The position numbers were made by a program, and so were the translations under genes. The notes beneath the pieces are model-generated. The model worked only from the letters and a program-made list of their open reading frames with translations. It did not search any database and was not told the origin of the DNA. 64,000 bases of DNA from Paramyrothecium sp. XJ0827 (taxonomy: Eukaryota > Ascomycota > Sordariomycetes > Hypocreales > Stachybotryaceae), in NCBI GenBank assembly GCA_020881915.1, contig JAJFPB010000002.1, positions 6,025,001 to 6,089,000 of the forward strand, in the 5' to 3' direction. Below, in pieces: positions 46,821 to 64,000 of this stretch (the stretch's first letter is position 1; each line of letters begins with the position of its first letter).

Positions 46821-48091
46821 AAAATCCCCCCCAGGAACTCTCGGAGTCCATTGAGTTCGATTCCCCGAGCGCTACTAACCCCAAGAAACATATTTGCCAC
46901 TCCATAACTCCTTTCTTGGAAAACAATTAGTCTGAATCCTAGAAATCCTCTGCATCCTTCCATTGTTTCTGTAGATCAATGAATAATGTACATGGAAAGT
47001 GTAAAAGCGATCGTCAGTTTAGCGCTGAAGCCGGCGCAGGGTCCGGCTGTGCAGGGACCTCGAAACAGCGGCATTGTAGACTATATTTCGGAGCAATTAG
47101 TCCCGCACCACATTTCTATTAAAAGTAGCATGCGATAGATAGATTGGTACTGCCTGGAGCAGATGTTTCATGCACCTCCGATGTCCCGAGCTCTTTGAAT
47201 GACCGAGGCAGCGATAGACCGAACCTTTCGAGGTCTTGATTTTGCTTTGGTTGAACCCAACTCCCGCAGCATTTTTACTTCCATGAGATGCGACCGACGA
47301 CCCGAGGGGTCAAAGGAAGGGAATAAAATCCTTGTGAGAGATAGGCAGCCTTGAGTTGAAACTTTCTGGTTTGGATCAGCGAGCTCCTTGCATTTCCCAA
47401 GGTTCGTTGCGTCAGCCATGGAATATAGTCGAAGGATTTCCAGCCAAGGGTGGAACGGGAGCAGTCGGTGACGTAACTTGAAAAATACAGATGGTAGCTA
47501 CCGGGTCACATAGTACGTTGAGGCTCGGAAAATTGCTTCGACAAGCTCGGAAAATTGCTTGGCTTCTGTCGCCAAGATCAGCCACAGTCATTCATTATTT
47601 CAAGGGTCCGCAAAGCACAGGCGCTCCTGCGCTGCCACCTCGGAAGGATTCCGTCGATCACCCGTCTGCCGTGGCCGATAAGGATGGCTAGGGCTTATGC
47701 TGATAGGCAGGGCAGGCGAGGCATGGCATGAATCCACTAATTCCTTCGTTTGAGCGATGTAGATCAATACGTAGCGAAGGAATTTAGAACGTCTTGGTGG
47801 TAAATAATTTTGGTTCCTGTCTTCAGGGGGAAAGCAGAGCATGCCACGCCTATGATGTATGCATTGCCTCGGGAATCGGCGGATGCTTCTTTGGGTAAAA
47901 GACGAACTAAGTTGGCCAGGCCGTTCTCTCCAAGGATGATGAAGACAATTTGGCGCAGAGATATCGAATATAAGAAGGGCTGCTTTCTCTTGATTCATCT
48001 CATCTCCCTCAATCCATATCTCAACTCTTCACTACTCTCAAGATCACACTTCATCTCCAAAGACTTCAAACAGTCAAACAAATATCCAAAA
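46821..48091. other. Intergenic region between two secreted-protein genes
   Basis: The two small genes are divergently arranged with 1.35 kb between starts. An 83-codon frame at 47168-47419 (minus) has no recognised content. At 47518-47560 a 21-bp unit (TCGGAAAATTGCTTCGACAAGC) is repeated. A TATA-like AATATAAG occurs at 47967-47974, about 120 nt before the 48092 start. Confidence 0.45.
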
Positions 48092-48531
48092 ATGCAGCTC
48101 ATTAACGCCATTGCCCTCTTCGCCTTTGTTGGCTTCTCCTCCGCGGACTGCTTCGGGTCCGGTGTGGACTGGTACAGCCAGGATGAGGCTGCCCTTGCTG
48201 CCAACGCTGCCTGTGCCCAGCAACTGGGGGGAACATACGGCCCCGAGAGCACCTTCAATGGACAGAAGGCAGCATGCGTCAACACAGTCAACGGAAAGAT
48301 CGACTTCATCATCAGGCACATCTCTGAGGGCGAAATGCTCCTCCCACAAGATGAATGCTACGACGGGCTCCAGAAGGAGATCTACGGCTGCGGCAAAGGA
48401 GGCGAGACTAGTTACACCAACTGGGCTTACAAGTATGAATCCCAACTTATTGTACACTCTTGTACTCGTTTGATGAACGCATACTAATATTTCTTCTCAT
48501 TAGGGCCGACCCCAATGAGGGCTCTTGTTAA
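48092..48531 (+). CDS. Small secreted protein resembling fungal glycan-binding Y3-type proteins
   Basis: Two exons (48092-48432, 48504-48531) give 122 residues ending DPNEGSC. Residues 1-18 (MQLINAIALFAFVGFSSA) are a signal peptide. The mature protein starts DCFGSGVDW and carries cysteines in CFGSG, NAACAQQLGG, AACVNTVNG, DECYDGL, YGCGKGG and the final residue. The order AC..L.G.Y...F.G...ACVN..N...DF.I followed by C...L..EI.GC..GG......W....DPN.G.C is what I recall for the Coprinus Y3 glycan-binding family and its many ascomycete relatives. That assignment is tentative and needs a profile search. The last exon is only 28 nt, so automated models may miss the C-terminus. Confidence 0.78.
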
Positions 48532-55159
<6,628 letters not shown>

Positions 55160-55730
55160 ATTTTCTCTAGCAACTTAGCTATTTCTTCCGCACAGTAATA
55201 CGACCTAAATATTCTAGCAAACTGAGCTGTTCGCTTCAGACATGTATAAACTCCTATTTCATTCCTTATGTCCGAACGTGTATCCGTTGCTTCAAAAGAG
55301 GCATCCAAAACGCCAGAAGTCAAGAAGCATTGAAGTCTCGAGATAGATTTACTTAAGGGGCTTCTCATCAAGTGGCGTTTCTATTATTCGTCACCGCGGA
55401 AAAAACAGTAGGTCTCGGAACTGATGCCGCTCCAAAAGTATTCAACAACAATGGCACTTACAGAGAATCTAGCAGTGGCAAACAACATCATCAAAAGGCT
55501 AGGCGGGCCCAAATTTTCAGGAAATAGCTTTCAGTGTATTTCTGATCGACTTGTTCAGTACGCTCATCAGGATAGTCACACGAGCCAAGAATTGCCAACT
55601 GGGCGGGACAAGTCATGTGAGAGAGGGCTCAAAGGTATCCAGGTTGTGTATGCAAGTATTATTTTCTGTCTTTAAAAAGTGCAGAAGCGCTTGAGCAGCG
55701 ATTAAAGAGTTAATCAATGCTGGAACTAAA
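55160..55730. other. Short intergenic region
   Basis: An 83-codon frame at 55424-55675 has no recognised content. Otherwise nothing is seen. Confidence 0.35.
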
Positions 55731-56235
55731 CTACCAAATAGTGTATGATGTGTTAAGAATGACCGCAACCTCTTGCAAATATGGCTCAAGGACTCTGCTC
55801 ACCAGGCCGTCCTTCATCCATTCACTCTGCCAGTCGGGTCTCCATAGAGCCTTACAATACTCCCAATACTCTGGATAGTAGCCACTGAACTCCCAATCTA
55901 ATATTGCAACAATTTTCGAGCCTTGGACCATAATATTGCGTGGCGCGAAATCGTTGTGTGTCATGACAATCTCATGACCCTTCCAAGGTCTCCCCTTCGA
56001 CTCGCTCCATGACTATGCGGACGTGACCAGTGTTTTCGTCCTTGTAGGCGCTGTGAACTTCGGGCACCGGTATGCTTGTACGTTGACGAATGAACCTCAT
56101 TGTTTCTGCCTCAATCATGCGAGTACCTCCGCCGGTCTTGACGACGGTTTTCCCGTCCGCCAGGAAGCGGACAGCACAAAATGGCCCGACGCGCGTGGCG
56201 GTGGCCAGCTCCTCATCGGTGATCCTCCGACTCAT
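55731..56235 (-). pseudogene. APH-family phosphotransferase with internal deletion
   Basis: The first part (56235-55972) encodes 87 residues: the N-lobe of an aminoglycoside-phosphotransferase-like kinase (VRFLADGKTVVKTGGG with the ATP-site lysine, then AETMRFIRQRTSIPVPEVH and MERVEGETLEG). The frame then shifts directly into HEIVMTHNDFAPRNIMVQG and ILDWEFSGYYPEYWEYCKA (55980-55731), which are the catalytic HxDxxxxN loop and the metal-binding DWE motif. About 70-80 residues normally lying between these parts are missing, and the junction is out of frame with no GT..AG pair to splice it. I conclude an internal deletion made this a pseudogene. Fungal relatives are kinases of unknown small-molecule substrates. 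Confidence 0.83.
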
Positions 56236-57264
56236 GGTGCTTCAATCACAGCGTACGGGTAAGATTTGCAAAAAGCGCCTAATTCATGTTAGGCATTATG
56301 AGTGGCTTTGCTAGTGCGGTAGAAAGCTTGGATGTTGTCATTTGCGAGGCGGTGAGTGAGTGAAGAGTGGCTTTAGCAAATGGTAGACTGTAAGCCCACC
56401 GTAGCGTTTACATTCCCAATTGAGAAACATTCGACCAACAACATCACGGCATGTTCATGATTGATGAGTATTCTTGAGCACTCATGAATTATCTGACTGA
56501 GCAATTACGAACTTGGTTTTCTCTGCTTTGGCACTGGACTACTCATCAAGGCCACCAAAAAAATACCTGGCTTACTACTCGGGTTCAAGCTGTGTTTCAA
56601 CTCCATAAACCCAGAAACCGCGCACGATTACGCCCTTGCTGCTGGCGGCTAGGCAGCTTCAATAGGAGCTGACAAGCTGGCTGAAGATGGGGGAGTGACA
56701 ATGATGTGGCTTGGCGATGATTGTGAGGACTGAGCCTCGTCAGCTTATGAGGGAGGCAGATCGGTCAAAATGCGACAGGGTGACTGACTGTTGGGCAGGA
56801 GCTAGAGAAACGTACTTGTGATTGAAGAAGAACAACAACAGGAGCGCAAAAACTTGCAGTTTTTGCCCTGCCTTAACAACTTTTTCACAGTAGAGATCCG
56901 GTACAAGTATGCGACAAGTGGGAGAAGCCTATCATTGGAGGAAAGAAGTACTATAAGACTATTTCAAAAGCACAGTAAGAATACATTATCGAAGGGAAAA
57001 GACATGTGTGGTGTTATCAGACAAAGAGAATTTTCGGATGTGAGAAGTCTAGATTCAACTCGAGCATTAAGCCATAATTGTTCGTTGCGACTTGTTCTGA
57101 GAGAGCGTGAACGATCACGTAGGACGTAATCAATGCCAAAGCCAAAGAAGCAATACAAAGGGAAGTTTCCGGTGTGGCCGGGTCCAGATGCAACCGTGGT
57201 TGGTTCAGCAGCCGCATTTAAAGTCTATCATGGTGCTTTGCTCTGCCGCGATGATGGGCAATTC
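56236..57264. other. Intergenic, no gene supported
   Basis: The frame at 56818-57129 starts on a non-ATG codon and has no motif. No other coding evidence is seen. Confidence 0.4.
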
Positions 57265-59200
57265 CTAAGCGACTGTTTTGTTGCCACGCAGTCTATCCCG
57301 GAGCGCAAGTTTGTTCGATGCAGTCTTGACCCTCGTGCTCTCAACGGGCTGAGCCTTCGTTTGGGGCTTCGAAGCAGGATCCACGAGCAGAATAGCAAAC
57401 TTCTTGACAGCATGCTTTGATGGAAGCAGCGCAGTGGGCCCGAACCTCTGGATGGCCAGCTTGAGGAAGTCAAAGATATCCTCAATCTGGAGCATGATTG
57501 AATCCAGTGGGATAAGCTTGATTGACTTGAGCTTTTCCATCGAGAGGGCCGAGAGTGTCTGCAGGGCAGCATCTGCCATGACCGCGCGCTGGAGAAGGAC
57601 TCGGGTGGCCTCTTCGTCCGTGCTCGCAGTACCTGGTGCAGAGTCACTGCTGCCAGCCGTCTTCTGAAGCAACTTAGGACCACGCTCGGCACTCTCGGCC
57701 TGGCCAGCAGCGGAAACAACTTGCTCAGCTGCCAGAATAGCACTTCGTAGAACAGGGCCAACCGAAGAAAACACGTCTTCTCTACCGGGGAGGAGCAGTG
57801 TAGGAGCGAACAGACCCTTGACGAAGTCATTACCGCTCCCGTTGATACCGCTGCCTGGAAAGTGGCGAATGCCTAGGGCTCGACGCTTCTGCTTCTTGAC
57901 TGCGTCCGATTGATCAATGACGTCTTCGTCGTGGAAGGTGGTGATATCCGCGGCAGGTTCGGCAAGGTACGGGGCGAGAAGATGAGCAATTTCGTCAATC
58001 TGGGGGGCGTTGGCGTTCCAGATTTCTTTCATGGCTGCGAGAATCTCATCGAGCTCGGGAGAAACCTCAATAGCCAGTACGGCCTGAAGGGATGCCTCAG
58101 CCAACAGTGCACGTTCAGCAGCACCAGGGACCTTGTGTGACTGGCCGCTTGAGATGGTCTTGGCACCCACGACATAGCGAAGCAGGGAGCCGGCGACAGT
58201 GCTCACAAACTGGCCCACTGAGCCGATCAAAGGTGACTGAATGTCGAGAGATTCATTATCAATTTTCGAAACCGTCATAAGTGTTTCATAAAATGCATCT
58301 TGTTCGGTATCATCGTCCTCCACGGATGTGGGCGTAATCTCGTTCACCGAGACTGAGACAAATCCATCAGTCTCTGGCTCTGTGATAATCGTAGGTGTAG
58401 CACGGGGAACTGGGATTGTTTCTTCGGGCACAGCAGGCTCCTGTTCGACTGGTTGCTCCATTCGCGGAGTGGTCAGTTCACCACAAGAGCCACCGCAGCC
58501 GGTGCAGTGCGCGTGCTTTTCCCCGGCGGCGGGAGTCTGAGGGACGAACGTCGCTAACAATTGCATTGTGGTTAGCCGGGGGACATATGAGGAGCTACCA
58601 GGTCACTTACTCTCCACATTAGGAGTGCTGCCAAGCCCAGGTCCAGGCTTGTACGTGCTAAGCTCAACTCCCTGGGGTTTTGCGATTTGAATGAAAGCAA
58701 CGTCTCGTGAACGACCGTCGAATCCACCAACCCACTCAGCAGACGTGACAATGCGTTGTCCGTAATGAAGCTGAGCCTGCGAAGAATTGAGACCGTGGCT
58801 ACCAATGTAGCACTTGACCTGAGTAGCCGCGCCAAGTTGGTATTCGGCGTCATACACAATATCGCTCGCGACGACAACAAAGTCGGGGCGGATCAACCAC
58901 CCATTTCCGGTCTTCCACACTGAATAACCGGTTTTGGGGTTCTCGAATCGAGACTCAATTTTGACGAGAGCTGAGAATAGGCCAATTAGCAGAGCATAAT
59001 AAGACGTAACTGGGGCACGCACAATGGTACAGGTTTGCACTCTGGTGCGTCGTCAAATCGGTACCGTTTAATGCGACAATGGACTCGCTCTGTGTCTGAG
59101 TAATGTCAAAGGCAGTGGCGCCAGCGTCGACTGGCAAAGTGGTATCAGGCTGTTCCAGCTTCCAAGTGGTGGAAGGGCTTGAAAGTTGAGTAAAAGCCAT
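57265..59200 (-). CDS. 608-residue protein with a degenerate trypsin-like N-terminal domain
   Basis: Exons 59200-59023, 58970-58611 and 58553-57265 join in phase to 608 residues. Residues about 60-160 follow fungal trypsin-like (S1/V8-type) domains: GNGWLIRPDFVVVAS followed by DIVYD, then VKCYIGSHG, RIVTSAEW and SRDVAFIQI. In active relatives the first block ends AGHCVYD; here it is ASDIVYD, so the catalytic His is Asp96. The catalytic-Asp position (Asp149, DVAF) remains. No GNSGGP-type serine motif follows: after about residue 165 the sequence becomes a Pro/Glu/Thr-rich linker with a C-x2-C-x3-C cluster (HCTGCGGSCGE), then a helical C-terminal domain of about 350 residues. It is thus a half-barrel pseudoprotease fused to an unknown helical domain. 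The exon 1 donor is ambiguous (two GTGC sites). No signal peptide is seen. Confidence 0.82.
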
Positions 59201-61320
59201 AATGTGATGATGGGAGGTGAGGTAGATAGGCTCTTGGAGTTGGATGAAATGTGTATAAGGAGTGATGTCGAGTTATTCTGTGAAAACAAATTTAAGCAGA
59301 GGACCACTTTCCTCTTATACTCAGTCAGCTGAATGTTCTATTACTCACACAGAGACGGCTCCTGCACGATCGTCTTTCCTGATGATTGAACCTTTCGCAG
59401 ATCTATAGAGTCTCTTGGCTTGTAACAGTGGCTAGCTGGGCAATCTCTGGTTCGTTGATTCAGTTGCCCTCCATGAAGAGGGTTTGTCCACATACCTGAC
59501 CAAGATGGCATCTTCTCCGAGTTTCAGCTTGCCATATTACATTGTTGCCCGCCGGTGAGGCCGTAGGTATCACAATCGCCACGATCTCGATGCCTGTAAA
59601 TCCTTTCCTGGCTCGGGGGATGGCACGGGTGACTAGCAGGTCCAGACGTCAATAGCCTCAATAAACCATCAGCTCATGACACCTCATTCCACCATGCTCC
59701 TGTGGCTTGCAATTTGCAACTATTCCAGTTGCTACCGAACGACAAGCCAATAATGTGGTCACGCTCTGCTGCTGTCTAACGCGTAATCAGCAGGGTTGGT
59801 TGTGGGGCGTCACGTCTAGTAGACGCTCAGTCGTCAACGTGGCAAACAGCCTATGTCCTAAAGCTTAGGTCTGAGAGCAATATTGCAGGCAGTGTCTCGC
59901 GGCAATGAAAAAGGAATATGGAGCTCGGTGCTCCCGAGGAATCCCTGTGGAGTTTCATCACCTCAGTGGACCCGGGAAACGCCCAGGTCTGAACGGTCAA
60001 ACATCTCGTGTACCTCCGAAGAGAACGGTAAACTTGGACTTTCAGCTCTTTCGGCTCGCCACTGAGATAGCAAATAGTTGGATGTTTTCTTTGTAGGTTA
60101 GCTCAAGCTAAGTCGCGTGCTTCTCGTGCGAGGTGGATTCCTGTGTAACGTAAGCCTTCTTTGCTGGAGCTTGCTGAAGCGTACCAGCAACTTGCAAAGT
60201 CAGGATGAAGAAAACATTGTCTTGTATTACGTGTAATGATAGCATCCGTTCCAGGTCTTTGCTGGTATCTGTACAATATGCTTTGAACTTTCTAACAGGT
60301 TGAATGTGCCAATGATGTGAGAGGCTTGATCAAAAGTAATTCTTTGTTCAATCAATGCGCCATTTAGGCTTCTCAACTGGCTGCTCCGGCGCCCGTGCGT
60401 GAGTCAATTGAAGGTCAACTTCCCGATGGCGTTGAAACTTCCAACGCATTTGTGATCTAGACATGTAGTTTACCAATCTTTCTTGGCCCTTCCATCCAAT
60501 TCAGCCTTCAGCCACTGCACTGTGCGTCGCGTACCCGATGAGTTTCAACAGTTTCACAAACAAAGGCGATCCACAACGAGGCTAATCCGGGCCAAATCAG
60601 CCAGCCACTGTGACCTCTGCCGCCCGACTTGATGTTCCATCATGTCGATAGTTCTGGATCTGTGGGTATCGATGATGATGAATTGTTTTATCCGTGAAAC
60701 AAAACACGAAAGTGGAATCGATATTCATTTCCCCGACAAATGCAGCGCTTGGTGTACGGATTCTTTTTTGGAAAATTCTGGAGCTCCAGCCAGCCTTCAG
60801 CCCTCAAACTGTCCCGGCAAGGCCAATTTAGGCAAGGCCCTGCAGGTTTGATCCAATGACTGTGGAGTCAAAGCTGTACTCAGCGCTTGAGCAAAGACAG
60901 GGGCAGGGTATGGACGGAATCTAACGAGCCTAGACCTTGTTCGGCGACCGTTTTCGTGCGGTGGCGAGCTAGATACTAATGTCATTATGGCTATGGCCCT
61001 GTTCGATAATGGTTTTTGTCTGAATCAGCTTTTGGGGTCAAAGAACCGAGCTAGAACTGGATGCGAAGCTACTGCAACTTGATGACGAACCGCTAGCGAA
61101 TTCCACGGGTCTCGACTTGATGGTCTTTGATGATCGTGACGTTGACTGCGAAAATCGTGATACATTCATGGTACTCGGGAAGTTCATGGATTATCACGAA
61201 AGCAATATTTAAACGATACCCTCCCCGCAACTCATTGCTTCAACATTCACAAATCTATTCATCATCTTGACACATTTCCTACAGAACTTTACCAACTTCA
61301 TCAGCTCAACAGCTCCCATC
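59201..61320. other. Divergent intergenic region of 2.1 kb
   Basis: It lies between the divergent 608-residue and 161-residue genes. TATA-like GTATAAGAG occurs on the minus strand near 59314-59322, and ATATTTAAAC near 61205 on the plus strand, each about 110-120 nt from the respective start. No gene in between was recognised. Confidence 0.4.
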
Positions 61321-61901
61321 ATGTCTATCCCACAGAAGGGCGATATCCTCCTCGTCCCGGCCTACTCCCCGGAGTCTGAGTCGGCTGTCCAGGAAATCTC
61401 CTGGTCGCAGTCCTTCAGAACTCGTACTGCCCGCTACTACATTGTGAAAGCGCAGAATCAATCCAGGGGCGGCGTTGATGTTCTCTTCTACATCCAGGAT
61501 GGGTTCTACAAGAACGAAGCTATTGGCAAGCTTCCTGGCGCTAGGAAGGAAGGCAGTGAGTGAGGGAATTGAATATGGCAATAATCTTGCTAACATCTTG
61601 AAGATGCTTGGGTCGTGACCATTTCCGAGCATTTCCAGTACGGGCAGCTGAACAAGAGCGGCGAGGGCCGCTGGGTCGCTCTCCATGACAAAGGCAACAA
61701 GCCATATCAGGTACTAACCCATTGCAAGGTTGATAATGTTCACTAATGAAAGAAAAGCACCGGTTCATGGTCACCACGATCCAGGGAAATGCTGCAGAAT
61801 GGGCCAAAACGTTGGCAACCGCTTTTGGGGCAGGTCAGATTGCCGACAATGTTCATAAGCTTGGCACCAGCTTTATTGGCGATTACCTGCACACATTTTA
61901 G
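61321..61901 (+). CDS. Small conserved-looking protein of unknown function
   Basis: Three exons (61321-61555, 61604-61710, 61758-61901) join in phase to 161 residues. The first intron has a GCTAACATC branch site; its acceptor is GAAG. The start MSIPQKGDILLVPAYSPESE follows a typical CATC leader. There is no signal peptide or membrane segment. The middle (residues 35-110) alternates hydrophobic and polar residues and reads as a beta-rich domain (YYIVKAQNQ, VDVLFYIQDGFYKNE, WVVTISEHFQYGQ), followed by an amphipathic C-terminal stretch (AAEWAKTLATAFG...). No family is recognised. Clean splicing and composition make a real gene likely. Confidence 0.78.
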
Positions 61902-62241
61902 AATGCTTCCTTGGTTGCGAGGTTATAAAGAATATGACAACATGCGGGCAAAGCCAGTCGTCCGTGGCAATACTGGCTAAACTGTCGCCTGGACATCAGT
62001 CTAATTACGCACTCACGTAGTAACAATTTCGTCGATTTTAACTCAAGCTCTATGCACATACTTTCCTTGATCTAACCAAGCATTTTCTACACTGTACAGA
62101 TGTGCTGCAATTCCTATCAGAAGTTTCGACATTGTCGTAAAAAGTGCTGCATCATCCCAAGTACTCAAGGTCGCCAACCTTTACCCCCGCCCCGCGCACG
62201 ACTGATAAGATCGAGTTTTCCAAAATCTAAGCACTGCTTCA
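61902..62241. other. Convergent intergenic spacer
   Basis: It lies between convergent genes. Nothing further is seen. Confidence 0.35.
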
Positions 62242-62755
62242 TCACACACGCTCTGCGATCAAGCTCTCACTGGACTGTGCTCGCTGCGGAGAACTTCCAT
62301 CCCACCGTGGCGCTCGACTCGCCTCCTTGGCCTGTGCTTGGGACTTGTATGCAGATACCACGCCCATGACCTGGATGGTGTATACGAGTAGGAAACCAAT
62401 CGTTGATCGAGAGACGTACTGAACATGTTGCAGAGCGGGTGCCTGTTCAGCAGGTACAAAAGCAGCCACAAGCCCTAGTCCAAGGCCTAGCAGGGCAGAC
62501 AATGTGAGGTAACCCCAATGTCGTCGATGGCGTGCAAGTACTGGAGCTGCATCGTTAGTGAAGTAAATCGCATGGCGATCTTGGCTTCATGAGCAATACG
62601 AAACATCCGAACCTACTTGGTCTTCAATTTTCGACTTTTTATTAGCAACTTGTATGTTCAGTGACCAAAGTAGCTCTAGCTTGGCCCCGGGGAAGAGGGG
62701 TGCGCTCCAATATTTGACCAGGCGACCGTGAGCTCTGGGAAACAGTCTGGCCCAT
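62242..62755 (-). CDS. Putative small membrane protein (gene model uncertain)
   Basis: An exon open from about 62545 down to a stop at 62242 encodes two hydrophobic segments (LSALLGLGLGLVAAFV and TIGFLLVYTIQVMGVVSAY) and a hydrophilic tail. A plausible first exon starts at an ATG at 62755 (MGQTVSQSSRSP, a myristoylation-type start) and could splice from a weak GTTGCT donor at about 62649 to the TAACGATGCAG acceptor at about 62545, in phase. The ATG would lie only 12 nt after the stop of the LRAT-like gene on the same strand, which is unusually tight for a fungus, so the two may be one transcript or the start may be wrong. Confidence 0.35.
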
Positions 62756-62766
62756 ATCTGAGGGTT

Positions 62767-63606
62767 CTACCCTTCAGCAACCCGTCTCCGAAGCAGGATT
62801 TGCTCCGCCTTCCGCATGTCGGCATAAAATCTCGAAAAGTGCTGGAGCAGCAAGTTCCGGAGGATTTTGGCCTCGGCCATCAAGCCCTGTCCGCCTGGCA
62901 AGATGCTGTTGACGTAGATGGAGGTGCCGGCAGTGAGCAGAGTATAAGCTAATGCTCTGCAGGGACTCTGATAAATAAGTATGTAGAAAACATTGAAACA
63001 GTTGAAGATGACGACAAATGTGATGCCCGAGTTCCCCATAATATCGAGAAATGTGCTGATGTTTGTAGGCAAAGCACTGCGACCAATGAATAGATCAGGC
63101 CGATAGACAATTGCCTTGTACAGATCAGTCGCGTAGCCGTGGCAGTTTAAATCATTTTCAAGGCTATATCCTTGGTTGGCGTATAACTTGGTAGAATGCG
63201 TGGCTTTATTTTATCCAAATTAGTCTCAAGTCCAACATTTCATTGATGTTTGAGTTTTCTCACCGGCGTCTAGGATTTCATCATCCTTCTTCTGCGTCCA
63301 TCCCACAAACTCCCTGTAACAAAATATTGTGCCTCTGGTCTTCCAACGGTTTGCGGCTAGGCCCAAGAAGCTTTCTGTTACCCAGCGCAATTCGTAGCAC
63401 GTGTCGCCTATTAATAAACCCCAATGTTTGAACTGATTCCATGGTAGAAAGGGCTGCACGAGCGCTAATAGTCTATTCCTGCGACTTATTGAAAGTGGGC
63501 ATGCAACAAGGTAGATCTCTCGCAGCTTGAGCTCATCTCGCTTGTTGTATATGTCGAGCGCCAAGGCCTCAACATCAGCGTAAGTAAGCCGGGAACGGGC
63601 CGCCAT
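62767..63606 (-). CDS. LRAT/NlpC-P60-like protein with C-terminal membrane segments
   Basis: Two exons (63606-63264, 63203-62767) in phase 1 give 259 residues. FKHWGLLIGDTCYELR (His61) and DLNCHGYATDLYKAI (Cys135) are the His...Cys pair and context of the permuted papain-like NlpC/P60-LRAT fold, in which fungal members typically show HWG/HWAL and an NCQ.FA helix (family knowledge). Two hydrophobic stretches follow (about residues 180-200 and 208-225: ITFVVIFNCFNVFYILIY, ALAYTLLTAGTSIYV), then a basic amphipathic tail. This would place the domain on a membrane. Relatives are acyltransferases, thiol hydrolases or deubiquitinase-like. The usual second histidine or polar third residue was not assigned, so activity is uncertain. 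Confidence 0.8.
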
Positions 63607-64000
63607 TCAAGAAGGTGAGACTAAATTGAAGTGAGACGGTGAAAATCAGGAAGGTGATGAAATAGTATTGAGCAGTTCCACTCCGTCCAAAGTGATTTGT
63701 GGAAACACAACCAATTCTTATAGCTTGGTGGCTAAAACTCAGGGTGGGTGGTTTATACTTTCAGTGGCTAAGGTTGTACTGCTTTTCCACAAGCGCTTGA
63801 ATGTAGAACTTAATTTACATTGAACAGCCAGTTCCCATCTCCAAATTTTCACTGTCAAGGCCCGTATTGCTTCCACCATAACTTTGGCGGTTCAGTGAGC
63901 GGAAGATCGGCAAAATGCTAGCCCTCTGTGGGATACTGGTACATGATCACGACCATGAGTCCATTCTGCAACACATTGATGGCATTTCTGATTTTTGGTA
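63607..64000. other. Upstream flank of the LRAT-like gene, window end
   Basis: No coding sequence is seen. The promoter of the minus-strand gene is expected here. GTATAAACCACC on the minus strand at about 63750 is TATA-like. Confidence 0.35.

Overview
The window reads as nuclear DNA of a filamentous ascomycete (Pezizomycotina). Genes carry short introns of about 45-120 nt with GT..AG ends and CTAAC/CTAAT-like branch sites. The gene families are fungal (highly reducing PKS, FSH1 hydrolase, fungal rhodopsin-like membrane protein, STAND N-terminal domain, KatG). Transposon relics have been converted to almost pure A+T, with CA and TG dinucleotides nearly absent, which is the mark of repeat-induced point mutation (RIP). 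I cannot name the genus from sequence alone. An extracellular-type KatG, several small secreted cysteine-rich proteins and a rhamnosidase remnant suggest a plant- or host-associated life style; this is inference.

Layout. 0.26-11.4 kb is a RIP-destroyed block holding a complete but dead Ty3/Gypsy chromovirus (1263-9185, LTRs and a 5-bp target duplication still readable) and a solo LTR nested in an older LTR. 11.4-14.4 kb is a GC-normal island with one secreted three-repeat protein. 14.4-17.4 kb is a second RIP block. 17.4-19.1 kb is a small island with one unrecognised gene carrying a 30-bp minisatellite. 19.1-23.4 kb is a third RIP block with an inverted solo LTR and inverted or direct copies of repeats seen elsewhere.

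23.6-40.8 kb is a polyketide biosynthetic cluster starting about 200 bp from the edge of the third RIP block. It holds an FSH1-type serine hydrolase (candidate chain-release enzyme), a BAHD/trichothecene-acetyltransferase-like acyltransferase, a SnoaL-like small protein, a rhodopsin-like seven-helix membrane protein, and a highly reducing PKS of about 2,668 residues (KS-AT-DH-MT-ER-KR-ACP, no thioesterase). A reasonable model is that the PKS builds a reduced, possibly C-methylated chain, the FSH1 hydrolase releases it, and the acyltransferase and SnoaL-like protein tailor it. No cluster-specific transcription factor, P450 or transporter is visible here.

41-57 kb is gene-poor and rich in decay: a STAND N-terminal-domain pseudogene, an arrestin-like gene, a 5'-truncated alpha-L-rhamnosidase, two small secreted cysteine-containing proteins (46.3 and 48.1 kb), a secreted bifunctional catalase-peroxidase (52.5-55.2 kb) and an aminoglycoside-phosphotransferase-like pseudogene with an internal deletion. 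57-64 kb holds a 608-residue protein with a degenerate trypsin-like domain, a 161-residue orphan, and an LRAT/NlpC-like protein with membrane segments followed closely by a small putative membrane protein.

Gene models were spliced by eye and checked for reading phase. No database search was possible, so family names rest on recognised motifs.
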